Source of the DNA: Clavulina sp. PMI_390
Lineage: Eukaryota > Basidiomycota > Agaricomycetes > Cantharellales > Hydnaceae
Assembly: GCA_015039315.1 (NCBI GenBank)
Contig: WIDE01000001.1
Coordinates: 953,282-1,017,281 of the forward strand
Direction: 5' to 3'
DNA length: 64,000 nucleotides
In this document: piece by piece, positions 41,279-52,890 of the stretch
Numbering within the stretch: position 1 is the first letter of the stretch
Layout of the letters: every line of letters begins with the position of its first letter
Program-made: the position numbers and the translations under genes
The notes under the pieces: model-generated
What the model was told of the DNA's origin: nothing
Database searches by the model: none
Seen by the model: the letters and a program-made list of their open reading frames with translations, nothing else

Positions 41279-43160
41279 ATGAGCTTGAGAGAGCCCAGTC
41301 CCTTCCAGATTGCAATCTGGAACGCGTTTATTGATCCAATAGGGATCCTGGTAGGCTGTTTGATCAGTACCATGTACGTGGAGTATCCGCCTTTGTACTC
41401 CCTATGCACTCTGAAGTCCGTGCCACCACCAATAGCCTGTTGGGTATCGTAAGCGCGCAGAGCGCACGTTATTGGGAGGTGTTCCGGCAGGATAAAGCCT
41501 TCACCATCGCCCTGGTAAGCTAATGACGCTCTGACTATCGACTGTCTCTCCGCTCGCCATCTGATATGCTTTTCGGCAAGGTGGTTTCTCTCCTGTCCGT
41601 ATTCACAAACTTACCACTCGAGTAGCACACTAAGTATTAACTCATTCTTTCCTAGAGTACTGAACGCGTCTGGGTGGTCCGGCTCTTTCAAACTTTTCCT
41701 CTCTATTGCTTACCCCCTAATTAACCGATGTTACTCCCCTCTCATAGTTTGGCCTTCGTCACGGTGCTATACACACATCTGGTCTCAGCGTTTGGTAATG
41801 CAGAAGTGATACAATCAAACCCACTGGTAGATTGGTATGTTCCTCTTCGACCCCATATCACTGGTGGGGACATTCTGCTGATGCCATTGGCTGATGGCAG
41901 GAGATATCTTTATGCGCAAGCCGTAGGGGTAAGTAACCCGTGGAACTCTCTGCGTTTATTGCGATGAGCCTCAAGACTTCACCTGGAAACTAGCTTGTCA
42001 CCACATTCGTGGTGTTGGTCACGTTGACAATCCCAATCATTGCGAGTGGGTTTTTTGGTCCGCTCTATTCCATGATAATACCTTCTATCTCACGTCCTAT
42101 GAATACACAGTTTTCAAGTCAAGAATACTCGCCCTCTCGTTAGACCTTATTGTTCTTGCACGCACTGGTCAGTGCCCCCGATCGCTATTTCCACTCACTA
42201 TCGTTCACCTGCTGGACTCGGTGACAGGCCTTGGGTTTTCTCAGTTATATGTGCTATCAGAAGAAGCCAAGCGATTAGGCGATATGCGAATCGCTAACCT
42301 TCTTATCAGGGTTGCCCGCATTGCCCCGATTTTAATCGTTCTTTCCGACATCATAGTAGCCTCCGTTCTCTGTGGGGCGTTACTATTCGCTCGGAATGGG
42401 AATCCTATGTAGGGATTCGCTCACAATTATCCGAGAACTGATCTTGACACCCTGCCCCTTACAGAAACGACCATGCTATCCATCGTTTATTCAACACTCT
42501 TCTCCCGAGCAGCATTATTATTATGTCAGTAGCTTGGCTGGGCCAATGGTCCTTGGATGATGTCCTCACCCTCCCTTTTCCAGTCTGTGGCAGGTTGGAC
42601 TCGGGATTGTCAGTCTTTCGCTCTCGACAGATCAACATGGCAATTTATCTTTCTATATCGACAGGGTATTTGGAAGGAGAATGGTTCAGTAGCCACAACA
42701 TTTGTTGTGTCTTCACCATTGCGTGAGTCCCTCAGCTACACTGGTCTCTGCGGCTGTGACTCATATTCCACTGCAGTATTCAATGTTGCATATATGGCAA
42801 CGTGAGTTTTTGATAACCAGCTAATTGATGATTTTGCTCACCTTGTTTTTTTAGCCTTCATGCTCGCTCTCAAGTCACTTCGCCAGACCTCACTTCGCTA
42901 AGCAACCCAATCCGGTGGGCATTTGCTAAACGGAAAGTGGAGCCATGGTCGACCGCTATAACCATAACACACGAAAGAGTGCAACAAACAGAAGAAGGTG
43001 CAGTTGAACTGGAAACGGTCTCTCGCCTGTCCCTTGTAAGTGCATCCCCCCGGTGGCGCCTAAGCCTGCCCAGGAATTGTCTAAATTCTCGGCTTTCCCC
43101 ACGTTTTGCTAGCGCCCGGAAGAGAGGGAAGTGATTGAGTACTACAGGGCAGTGAGCTAG
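41279..43160 (+). CDS. Array paralogue 2: DUF6534-like seven-helix membrane protein
   Basis: Starts MSLREPSPFQIAIWNAFIDP. All 15 exons read open by eye; the 5' splice site after exon 9 is GTAGGG, weaker than in other copies. The core reads VARIAPILIVLSDIIVASVL and the exon-10 segment DHAIHRLFNTLLPSS. The last exon differs: a small deletion after EVIEYYRA changes the frame so that the usual RAR/RGR stop is skipped and the protein ends in AVS, at TAG 43158-43160. The tail before it keeps KRKVEPWSTAITITHERVQQ. Promoter and 3' block are both present, so I consider it expressed-competent. Confidence 0.8.
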
Positions 43161-43480
43161 CCTCTCGCTCACACTCCCTATGCCCGCGCCTCTTCGCTAT
43201 AATCCGGGTAAATCCGTCTCTCTTGTGCCCACTCGACTCCTTGAAACGGCTCTTGACGCTCGTCACGCACCCTCCGATAGTCTGTTCTCAAGCTGCCCTA
43301 CAAAATATGCAGATGGATATGCTTAATTGTCTTATCCACGATATTTACATTCGCATTCTTTTATCTTTGTTATGCGCCTGGTTCTCTAGATGAGGTTCTC
43401 TCATTCTAGCGTTATCGCTTCGATCTCTCCCCATTCTGGTCGCGCTACATCACTTCACCGTGCATCATCAACCTAGTCGC

Positions 43481-43540
43481 AATACTGTACAATATGATTT
43501 TCTCCTCAATGAGGGTTGTACCCGATGTTACCTGTAACAA
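43481..43540 (+). terminator. Conserved 3' block with hairpin potential, paralogue 2
   Basis: Begins 321 bp after the stop. GTACAA and TTGTAC form an outer 6-bp inverted repeat, with CCTC-AAT-GAGG inside it. It is followed by CCGATGTTACCTGTAACAA. This is the best-formed copy of the block. Confidence 0.5.
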
Positions 43541-43589
43541 AAGTATAATCGGTTCAACTCCACTGTAGTGATTAAAGCCTCATCCAAAG

Positions 43590-44018
43590 CAGAAGGCCAT
43601 CCGCAAGAGGATTATGAAGATTGATCTGGCATGGCACGTCCTCAAGGGCCGTCAAGGTGAGACTATGATGGCCTCTCCCTGAGTTTGGCTCGTCGACAAC
43701 AGAATGTCCACAAGAAGAAGACTGCAAAACCGCAGAGCGCTTCTCATCAAGGATAGTCTGCTTGAAGGAACAGGGTATCCAAACAAAACGACATGCTTTC
43801 CTCGGCGCTTCTACTGACCTTTGATAGGCGAGAACGCGATGTGAAGCTGATCTTATTTGGTAAAACGAGATTTATGTGCATCATCAATCGAGTGTTGCAG
43901 TGTGGAGTGTGTCCAACTTCGGAACCGAAACGTGAGTCGATTCAGCCATGAGCTTCCCAGAATGATGGAGGTAATAGATGTTTGAATGCTTTTTGCTGCA
44001 AGTAAGAAATTAGCCTAA
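43590..44018. repeat. Array spacer S3 with decayed coding-like sequence
   Basis: ATCCGCAAGAGGATTATGAA near 43600 matches the start of S5 (about 49135-49160). GATTTATGTGCATCATCAAT near 43870 matches S2 near 40005. Several stops in all frames. Shorter than S1, S2, S5 and S6. Confidence 0.5.
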
Positions 44019-44154
44019 CGGATGTCGGCATGGCACTCACTCGACCTTGATCCTCCGCCACATGAGCCGTTCCATGTGAGAACGAATATTCGCCAGAAAA
44101 ATGTGCACCGAGGCAAGATTGCTATGGTGAAGAGATGTGGTTATATATACCTCC
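44019..44154 (+). promoter_or_regulatory. Conserved promoter module, paralogue 3
   Basis: CGGATGTCGGCATGGC, then GTGCACCGAGGCAAGATTGC, then the TATA element TTATATATACCTCC about 60 bp before the ATG. Confidence 0.65.
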
Positions 44155-44200
44155 CCGCACACCATAAAACTCACTTACCCTTCTCCCTCATGGGCTGACG

Positions 44201-46080
44201 ATGAGCTTAACGGTACCCTCACCCTTCATTGTTGCAATATGGAATGCGTTTGTCCCACCAGCAGGCCTGCTGACAGGTTGTTTATTGAGCTCCATGTGTG
44301 TGGCAGGGCTACTTTTTGTGTTGATTTTACATTCTAACGTCTCCACCACCCATCAACAGATTCCTGGGGGTGGTCACTATTCAGAGCGCACGCTACTGGG
44401 AGGTATTTCGACAAGATAAGGTTTTCAACATCGGTTTGGTAAGCAAGTATTGTGCCAGTTCCCGTCTGCGTGCTCGCCAGCTGAGAAGTATCTTTCAAGG
44501 TATTATTCCTCTTGTGCGTGTTCACAAACCCTATTGGGAGTGCATATCCTGACTTACACGAGCTCTAGAATCCTGAACGCGTCTGGATGGTGGGCGTTTT
44601 CTACATATCCTATATCATTTCGTGCAAAACTGAATGATGGTCAACGTATCTCTTAGTATTGCTTTCACTTCTCTATGCTACACCCATGTAGTCTCAGCGT
44701 TCGGCAACACTCAAGTGATGACATCAAACCCCCCAATAGATTGGTACGTTTTAGCTCACTAAGGTTTTTAGCTATAGCGTTTTCGCTGATACCAGCATCT
44801 AAAAGGAGGTATCTTTATGCACAATCGGCAGGGGTGAGTCCTCTGCAAGAAGCTCCCACCTTACTAGCTTGTGGATTTAGCTTCTCTTGGGACAGCTGGT
44901 CACCGTGTTTGTGGTCCTGATTACTCTAACAATCCCAGTGGTTGCCAGTAAGGTTTTATTTTCTCTTTTCGTTGCGAACCCTTACTAACGGAGCTTTGCA
45001 TCTGATGCCTCTGTAGTCTTGAAATCACGTCTACTCGCCGTCGTTCTCGACACTATCGTCCTTGCACGCACTGGTAGGCGTCTATGATTATCACAAATCT
45101 GGACCAAATTAAGATGCTTCGTTTGGCCATAGGGCTTGGGTATTATCAGATCTACGTGCTATCGCAGGCATCGAAACACTTAGGATCTTCCCAAATAACC
45201 AATCTTCTGGTCAGGATAAGTCGTGTCACCCCGATCTTGATCGTTGTTTCAGACATTGTAGTGGCTCTCGTTCTTTGTGGGGCATTACTATACGCTCGAA
45301 GTGGAAACCCCATGTGCGTGTCCGCGAACCTCCGTGAGGCGATCTATGTTGACAACCAACCTCGCATAGAAACGACTCGGCTATTGACCGATTGTTCAAT
45401 ACACTTCTCCCGTGTATTATTGCCATTGTGTCAGTATCTCTGCGCAGATTCACACAGTGTCTAGCTTACTAACTCGCAATCCCTCCCAGCCTGTGGCAAT
45501 TAGGACTAGGGATTGTTAGGTTTTCCCTCTTCATGATACGAGCCGAAATCTCATGTTCGGGGATTTACAGGGAATTTGGACGGACAGTAGCTCCGTCGCG
45601 ACAGTATTTTCAGTCCCTTCTCCATTATGTGAGTCACTCTCCCGGTCTATTGACTAAACGTGAATTAACCACGCCTCTGTGCAGTCTTCAACATCGCATA
45701 TCTCGCAGCGTGTGTTGTGTTTGTCTTCCACTCTCAAAGCTCCCCTCACGCTTGTTCCTAGGCTTCACGCGCGTTCTCAGCTCACCTCGCCAGATCTCAT
45801 GTCGCTAGATAACCCGCTCCGGTGGGCATTCGCCAGACGAAAAGTGGAGCCTTGGTCAACCGCTATCACTGTTACCCAAGAAAGAGTCCAGCAGGCCGAG
45901 GAAGGGGCAATTGAACTGAGAGCTGTTGCCCGCCTCTCTCTTGTAAGTGTATATTGATGTCTCCCTCCAGTCATACATCTAAGCCCAGGTGAGAATGATC
46001 TAACGCCCTTTGGTGTGGTTCTTGCGTTTTACCAGCATCCGGAGGAGAGGGAGGTAATTGAATACTACAGGGCGCGCTGA
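44201..46080 (+). CDS. Array paralogue 3: DUF6534-like seven-helix membrane protein
   Basis: Starts MSLTVPSPFIVAIWNAFVPP (an ATG 12 bases earlier hits a stop at once). Exon 3 is the 14-nt form GTATTATTCCTCTT. The 28-nt exon is preceded by a purine-rich AAAAG acceptor, the weakest in the family. The core is ISRVTPILIVVSDIVVALVL, followed in exon 10 by DSAIDRLFNTLLPCI. The tail has WAFARRKVEPWSTAITVTQE and the end is HPEEREVIEYYRAR. All exons read open. The paralogue nearest in spacing is copy 4. Confidence 0.79.
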
Positions 46081-46394
46081 GTCTGACATATTCAATATTC
46101 CCTACCCAATCCTAGATTCCTAGGGCCGCCATTCGTGCATTTTCACCCACCTTCATATCGCCGATTTCTGCCGAGCCAAAACCTGCTGAAGGTCATTGTT
46201 ACACTCTTGCCATGGTCCTGAGCTGTCCAACACTCAAAAAGGGTTCATTAACCCGCTTCTCTGCCTTGCAGTTGGATTCGTTTTATCCTTAGGATCCCTA
46301 GATGGGATGCCTGCTTTCGGCGCTGATTGGTTGATCTCTGTCATCCTGCTCCCACTCACTGCATCCACACTCCCTGCTCTGCTGATATGCTAGT

Positions 46395-46450
46395 ATCCTG
46401 TATAATATAGTTTCTCTCCCAATGAAGCTGTACTCACCATTACCTGTAGC
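46395..46450 (+). terminator. Conserved 3' block, paralogue 3
   Basis: CCTGTATAATATAGTTTCTC and AATGAAGCTGTACTCACC, 315 bp after the stop. The outer stem is TGTA/TACA-like and weaker than in copies 2 and 6. Confidence 0.4.
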
Positions 46451-46779
46451 AAGTAATATATCATTCAACTAGCTCTTTGATAACTGACTCATGCCAGCAT
46501 GTGCGTGCAGTTAGGTGAGATGCCACTCGAGGCGAAGGGAAATATTGTGAACGGGATAACATTGCACAAGATTATGGGGGTTGCGCGTAAGAAAACTCAA
46601 AGGCACAGCCGTCGGAGCAGGTTTTGGTGGAGCGTAACCCCATTCGGCGACAGAGGACTGGTCAGGGATAACACCCCACCCCAGCAATCACCGGCGCGCA
46701 TAATTACGGTTGAAGTTTCTCACGATCCCTTCTGTCAGAGAAGTCCACGCATGTTGACATAGTGCTTCCAGAAAGTGAC
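46451..46779. other. Short spacer between paralogues 3 and 4
   Basis: About 330 bp with an 87-codon open frame (46499-46762) and only weak resemblance to the other spacers. No supported gene. Confidence 0.35.
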
Positions 46780-46870
46780 GCTCGGTGCTTATATGGGTCA
46801 CTTCAGATGGAAAAAATGTTGAGAGACTAAATTGCCATAGCAAAGATGCGCCGGCGTGTATATGTACTTC
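46780..46870 (+). promoter_or_regulatory. Diverged promoter module, paralogue 4
   Basis: Only the TTGCCATAGCAAAGATG element and a TATA-like GTGTATATGTACTTC are kept. The CGGATGTCGGCATGG and CCACGAGGC boxes found in front of most other copies are not recognisable. Confidence 0.5.
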
Positions 46871-46912
46871 AAACTTGGAGGGCTTCCCCTCCTTTCTGGC
46901 ATCAGCTCCACT

Positions 46913-48791
46913 ATGAGCTCAACCGCGGCCAACTCCCTCCAAGTAGAGATTTGGAATGGGTTTGTTCCTCCGACAGGCTTCCTGGCAGGCTGTCTACTAA
47001 GCGCCTTGTGTGTCCAGCAACTATGCTTCGCAGATTCCCTTTATCTGACTGTGCACACGACTCGGTAATAGTTTTCTGGGGATCGTAACTGTGCAGACTG
47101 CGCGCTTCTGGGAAGTGTTCCGACAGGATAAAACCTTTAATGTTTCTCTGGTGAGAATGTATTGTTCTGGCTGCTGTTCCCGTACCCGCCTGATCGCATT
47201 TTGCTAGGTCCTTTCCCTCTTGTGCGTTCTCATATCTCAGCCTACTGACCGTTTCTGGAAGTTACTAATTGATAACATAGAACTATGAACGCGTCTGGAT
47301 GGTGTGCCTCCAAGTTCTTTCCGCTTATCCCACAGCGAATCGTCCTCGAGCTGAATGATTTTGGGCCCGCTTCATAGTCTGGCTTTCAGTAGCGTGTGCT
47401 ACATACATCTAATCTCGGCTTTTGGCGACCCAAGCTTGATGGCACGCGACCCTCCTGTAGACTGGTAAGTTTCTATCGCCAAGAATGGTGAAGTGGCTGT
47501 GGGTCCACTGAGCCTGCATGGCCCTCCAGGAGATATCTTTATGGGCAATCGGTGGGAGTATGTAGCCCACGGAATACTTCGAGATTTCTTCCCTGCCAAC
47601 TTCAGAACTTCCCCATTGTAGCTTGCCACCACTTTTGTGGTGCTGATCACATTGACTATCCCGATTTTCTCAAGTAAGCCCTACTTCCTATATGAAACAT
47701 GCCCTTGACTCACACCTCATCGACAATCAGTCTTGAAGTCACGACTACTCTCCCTATTGCTGGATGCTCTGGCGTTCGCACGCACCGGTTGGTGTTGACA
47801 CTCGATCTCTCCTGCCGCCATAGCTGAATCACAAACTCGAGTACAGGGCTTGGTTTTTATCAGATCTACGTCTTTTCGCAGGAGGCAGAACGCCTTGGCT
47901 CCTTACAAGTAGCCCAGCTTTTGAAAAGGGTCACTCGTGCCTCCCCGATATTAATTGTCCTTTCCGATGTCGTAGTGGCGGCCGTCCTCTGTGGTTTGCT
48001 ATTATTCGCTCGAGGAGCAAACCCCATGTGCGTGCCGGGATATTTGAGGGAAGTCATCGATTGGTCCAGCTGAGCGATATACCCTCTTACAGCAATGACT
48101 CGGCAATCAATCGATTAATCGACACTCTACTCCCGTGCAGCATTTTCATCATGTACGTATCCAAGACTATAGTCACTATATATCGATTTGCTCACCTATG
48201 TCTACTGCTTCTAGTTTGTGGCAGTTGGGTGTAGGAATTGTGAGGTTCTCGTTGGTCATCAAATGAACGGATTCCTCATCTTCTCGCCGACAGAGCATTT
48301 GGACGAACGCCAGCTCAGTTGCAGTAACATTTGCAGTATCGTCTCCGTTATGTAAGTCACCGAAATCGTCGATGCGAAAGTCATTCAATCTATTTCTAGT
48401 ATTCAACATTGCTTATCTTGCAACGTGCGTTCTGGATTGCATCCTCGAATGACATGGGTCCTCATAATACTCGTCAGCCTTCATGCCCGGTCTCAGCTGA
48501 CCTCACCAGGCCTTTTGCTGTTGAATAACCCACTTCGGTGGGCATTTGCCAAGCGGAAAGTAGAGCCATGGTCCACCGCTATCACCATCACCCAAGAAAG
48601 AGTACAACAAACGGAAGAGGGGACGTTTGAGCTAGGATTTATGAGTCAATTATCTCTCGTACGTAGATATCCATGGCCTCCGCGCAACTTTCCGCTCACT
48701 TAAGAGGGATCTTTTCTGGCGTATTGTGCATCTCGTGCGCTACCAGCGGCCAGAGGAGAGGGAGGTTATTGAATACTATAGGGCGCGCTGA
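46913..48791 (+). CDS. Array paralogue 4: DUF6534-like seven-helix membrane protein
   Basis: Starts MSSTAANSLQVEIWNGFVPP, closest in this region to copy 1. Exon 2 reads FFLGIVTVQTARFWEVFRQD. Exon 6 ends GGTGGGA, so its 5' splice site is GTATGT. The core is VTRASPILIVLSDVVVAAVL, followed by LLLFARGANP and in exon 10 DSAINRLIDTLLP. Exon 14 ends with a variant FELGFMSQLSL. The last exon is RPEEREVIEYYRAR. Open throughout by eye. Its promoter is the most diverged of the six. Confidence 0.79.
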
Positions 48792-49063
48792 GCCTGCCGA
48801 GCCTTTGGTCGCTCTCGTCTTCTTCCCAAACGCCCGGAGGCCGGGTTATTGTCTCCTACGCTTTCTCCAATCGTTGTCGAGCCGCCTAGCATCTGAGAGG
48901 GGTCATCTACCTCTTCCTCTGTCCCCTAAATCCATACTTCTTGTGTTAATTCCCTATACGTTAGAGTCTCTAGATGGGATTCTTCATCCTTGGTGTTGTT
49001 GCCTCGATAGGGAACCTAGTCACCCTACATCATTTCGCTCTCTTGTATCACCGTGCTGTTAGT

Positions 49064-49095
49064 GATATTGTACAATATGATTTTCCCTTCGGGCT
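49064..49095 (+). terminator. Conserved 3' block (partial), paralogue 4
   Basis: ATATTGTACAATATGATTTT, 273 bp after the stop. The right half of the inverted repeat (TTGTAC) is lost. Confidence 0.4.
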
Positions 49096-49099
49096 TTGT

Positions 49100-50465
49100 A
49101 ATCTTGACAAGCAGCGCAAATAGCGTCGCCCTAATGAGGATTCGGAAGAAAATCAAGCAGATCAACCCGGTCAAGGTTCACCCCGAGATCTTACTCCAAT
49201 GGGATAACGGGGTTCTAACCTTTGCCTTTGCCCGCCGACGAGATATGTCTAACGGAATCATTCACATCATATGTCGCGTGTGCCATCCATCTTCTCAGCA
49301 GGAAAACCGAGCTGAAGATGCTGGCAAGCCTGTGACATTATGAGGGAGGATTGCGGAAAGATAATCGTCTGACGTAGACATCAGATGTCTGCGCAGGTCA
49401 TGAAGGCCCAATGGTAGCTCGCTGAGCATCCACCTAGAAATACGAGGAGAGGAAAAGGTCGTCATATCCATGTAGCGCATGCTGTAATCGGCGATGCCGA
49501 CGTAGAGGTGGCAACGTTGTTAATTTGCCGAAGCATGAAACAAAGCGAGGCAGTCGGACAAGTTTAACCGCTCCTCGGGCATATCTCCGTCGGTGGAAGG
49601 CATGCACTCAACTAGTTTGGGTCAGCCCAGTTCTGGAAACTAGCTTATTGACAGTCTCCACCGGCATCCAACTTGCCGCTGGAGATTTTCTGCTTCCCCC
49701 AATCTCAACACTCGAAGAGAATACCATACAAGCACCGAGGGGGAAGCAGAATATGATGATGTTAAGAGAAGGATGAAGTGGCCAAGCAGACGAAAGGAGT
49801 CAGAGCTGGTGGTGCTCGGCAGCAGCGTATGACTGAAGTGTGTACCAGTGCATGGTATGACGTGACCTGGAATAAGGCCCATAGTTTGCACAACATGTCG
49901 CCGAAGTCTCAAGCTGACGAATTATCTGAAAATAGAAGCATTCAATATGATGAGCGCCAAGCTATGGGATGGGGGGTCGTCATGCGAAAATCTTGCGCAC
50001 AACGCGACAACTGTCGCGGCTCAGAAGCCTGGATCCTCGTTCGACCATCCTGTCAAAAGGAAAGAAGCGCGAGACTAACACTGGATCATCAGTGGATGCT
50101 CAAAAGGTGACCCTGCACGGAGTAACTTGGAATCGTCAAGTGATTGCCGCAACACCCTCAACCAAGCACTACATAATTTGGCTGATTAGTCTGCCTGAAA
50201 TAGTCCTGGCACAGATCCAAGACTCGTAGCCACTTATACCAACGTCGGGTTTCAGTGGTCACGCCATTGACTGGTGTGTTTGTGTGTTGTTTCGTGATGC
50301 TATCCGAGCCGAGGCCTTCCAACCCTCATAATACACTGCGACTCAATTCGGACCTGGGCCTGATCCTCTGGGTTTGTACCCCAGTAATAATGGATGCATT
50401 TATTGTGTCTGGATGCCAAGATTAGAACTTCCCCACGATCCTTCCGCCTAAAATCAATTATTGCG
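49100..50465. repeat. Array spacer S5, longest spacer, with decayed coding-like sequence
   Basis: Open pieces at 49053-49343 (RIRKKIKQINPVKVHPEILL), 49778-50110 and 50015-50190 align with pieces of S1, S2, S3 and S6 at nucleotide level, but the frame differs between copies (for example SKGKKRETNTGSSVDAQK here against VKGKKQSLTAGSSGETK in S6). That is the pattern of a gene that decayed after duplication. The part at 50265-50420 continues the long upstream homology (TTGTGTGTTGTTTCGTGATG). Confidence 0.6.
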
Positions 50466-50598
50466 TCGGATGTCGGCATGGTCCTTGCGACGGTGATCCT
50501 TCGTGGTCAAATCAGCCGTTCCGTTTGAGATCAAGTGTCCGCTAAATGCGCCACGAGGCTGAATCGCTATAATGAAGATATGAACCGATATATACTCC
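50466..50598 (+). promoter_or_regulatory. Conserved promoter module, paralogue 5
   Basis: CGGATGTCGGCATGGTCC, GGTCAAATCAGCCG, GCCACGAGGCTGAATCGCTA, then the TATA element GATATATACTCC about 52 bp before the ATG. Confidence 0.7.
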
Positions 50599-50639
50599 AA
50601 AACTGTTGACGCGCCCTTTCCTCTATCGGGAGCTCCACC

Positions 50640-52513
50640 ATGAGCTTGACGGAGCCCAGCCCCCTCCAACTTGCAATATGGAATGGGTTTATTCCTCCGG
50701 TAGGGTTTCTGGTGGGCTGTTTGCTCAGTACTGTGTACGTGCGGCATCCAGTTTCTGTTCTCCACATAGACCCTGACCTTCGCGCCACCGGCCTATAGTT
50801 TGCTAGGAGTTGTAACCGTGCAGAGCGCGCGTTACTGGGAGGTCTTTCGGCACGACAAAACCTTCAATGTCACTCTGGTGAGCTACTAGCCCTTGATCTA
50901 CAGCTATCCACTCGCTTGGCATCTGATAGGGTGTTGGTCAGGTTGTTTCTCTCCTGTGCGTCCATATATATCAGCCATCCCTCTGAGCACCACGCATCTT
51001 TATAACTGATTTTTTCTTTCAGACTACTGAATGCATCTGGATGGTACGCTGGTTGGAGCCTTTACCTCTCATCTTTGCCGAGCTGATCACCATCGGGAAC
51101 CCACTTCACAGTCTAGCGTTTGTAACGGTGTTATATACACATCTGATCTCAGCTTTCGGCAACGCGAGAGTAATTGAATCAGAGCCCCCAGTAGACTGGT
51201 GCGTTTTGTCATCTAGATATCCCAAAACGAAACTTTGTGCTAAGACCACCAGTTGCCACTAGGAGATACATGTATGCGCAATCCGTAGGGGTAAGCGACT
51301 CATGACTTGTTTGAGATTCTCTCACTATGAGCTCTAACTTCCATTGTACGTAGCTTGCCACCGCCTTCGTGGTGTTGGTCACGTTGACAATCCCAATTGT
51401 AGCGAGTGGGTCGTATGATTTGTCCCTGACGGATGTACTTGAGCCTCATATTTGATGCATATCTAGTCTTGAAATCTAGGGTACTTGCCCTCTTGCTGGA
51501 CGCCGTTGTGCTTGCACGTACTGGTCAGTGCTTACAATTTCACTCCCACTCGCTGTCATTGACTTGCTGGGCTTGATGACAGGGCTTGGGTTTTCCCAGA
51601 TTTACGTGTTATCACAAGAGATCAAGCATCTGGGCTCGTCGCAAGTTGCTAATCTCCTCGCCAGGATAGCTCGTATCTCTCCAGTCTTGATCGTCCTTTC
51701 CGACGTCGTAGTAGCCTTCGTGCTCTGCGGGGCGTTGCTATTTGCTCGAAGTGGAAACCCAATGTACGCGTTTGTTCGCGATCATCTAACAACGTATCTC
51801 AACACTGTGTCTTTCGTAGAGACGATCATGCACTCACTCGACTCTTCAATACCCTCCTCCCAAGCAGTATTGTTATCATGTCAGTATCTTGGCCCGAAGT
51901 AGCGATGCATTGAGCGATTTTACTAATCTTCCCTTCCAGTTTGTGGCAGTTAGGACTGGGGATTGTCAGTTTCTTGTGCTAGATTTTACCAGCAGATAGC
52001 TCATCTTCTAAACCGACAGGGTATCTGGACGGAAAGTACTTCTGTGGCTACAGCGCTTGCGGTACCATCTCCTCTATGTGAGTCAATTATTCAACCCTTG
52101 TCTGCGTGGATACTGACCAGACTTTTGCAGTATTTAATGTCGCATATCTTGCAACGTGGGTGATTCCAAGGGATCCCAAATGATATTGCTGCTCACATTG
52201 CATCTCAGCCTTCACGCTCGTTCTCAGCTTACCTCACCGGACCTTCTACTGTTGAACAATCCACTTCGGTGGGCGTTTGCCAAGCGGAAGGTAGAGCCAT
52301 GGTCAACATCCATCACCGTTACTCAAGAAAGAGTGCAACGGACAGAAGAGGGGGCTCTTGAATTGGGAACTCTCACTCACTTGTCGCTCGTAAGTGAAGA
52401 CTCCTGCCTAGACAATAATTTGGCCTGGATTAATCTAACCCATCATTTTTGTTCGCATGGCTCACCAGCGCCCTGAAGAGAGGGAGGTTATTGAGTACTA
52501 TCGGGGACGTTGA
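50640..52513 (+). CDS. Array paralogue 5 (template): DUF6534-like seven-helix membrane protein
   Basis: Fifteen exons of 95, 79, 14, 21, 87, 28, 52, 57, 181, 60, 25, 58, 25, 181 and 45 nt; the sum is 1008 nt, 335 residues, in frame. Checked edges: 50640-50734, 50942-50955, 51023-51043, 51263-51290, 51940-51964. Seven hydrophobic segments: one in exons 1-2, one across the micro-exons (VVSLLLLNASGC then LAFVTVLYTHL), one in exon 7, one in exons 8-9, RISPVLIVLSDVVVAFVLCG, the LLPSSIVIMLWQLGLGI segment, and FNVAYLATLHARSQL. The SDxxVAxxLC core, the following Asp/Arg-rich exon and the YLATLHAR motif match the DUF6534 proteins common in Agaricomycetes; their function is unknown. The C-terminal tail of about 70 residues is charged and well conserved between copies (KRKVEPWST, EEREVIEYYR) and probably cytosolic. 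A receptor-like or transport role are both possible. Confidence 0.82.
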
Positions 52514-52838
52514 GCCACTCAGACCTCTCACCACCTCTTTTAGCCCAGCGCCTGCTTGTCTTGTTGTCATCATGGGCGAATTGCGTCCATGAATTCAGCA
52601 ATACGCCAGCTATTGTCAGTCCCTGTCACACGCGCTGTCGCCATTTCACCTCGGCCCACCCTATAATCCGCAAAACAGTGTGCTGCACCCCTCAATCTTT
52701 GGTACTTTACATCTACACTTGTTCCATATGCGCCAGGATCTCTATAGAGGTTCTTAATCTCGGCGCTGTCGCTTCCATATCCCCCATCTAGTCGCGCTAC
52801 ATCACTTCGCTTCCCTGCATTGCCAATCTGTTAGTCAC

Positions 52839-52890
52839 ACTGTACAGTATGGATTCTCTCTCAATGTTGTACTCGCTGTTATACGTAAAA
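52839..52890 (+). terminator. Conserved 3' block, paralogue 5
   Basis: ACTGTACAGTATGGATTCTC then CAATGTTGTACTCGC, 326 bp after the stop. The outer stem is kept as GTACA/TGTAC; the inner CCTC/GAGG stem is lost. Confidence 0.45.

Noticed and set aside
46499..46762. 87-codon frame between paralogues 3 and 4 as a companion gene
   Set aside because: It does not align convincingly with the decayed sequence in the other spacers and has no motif.
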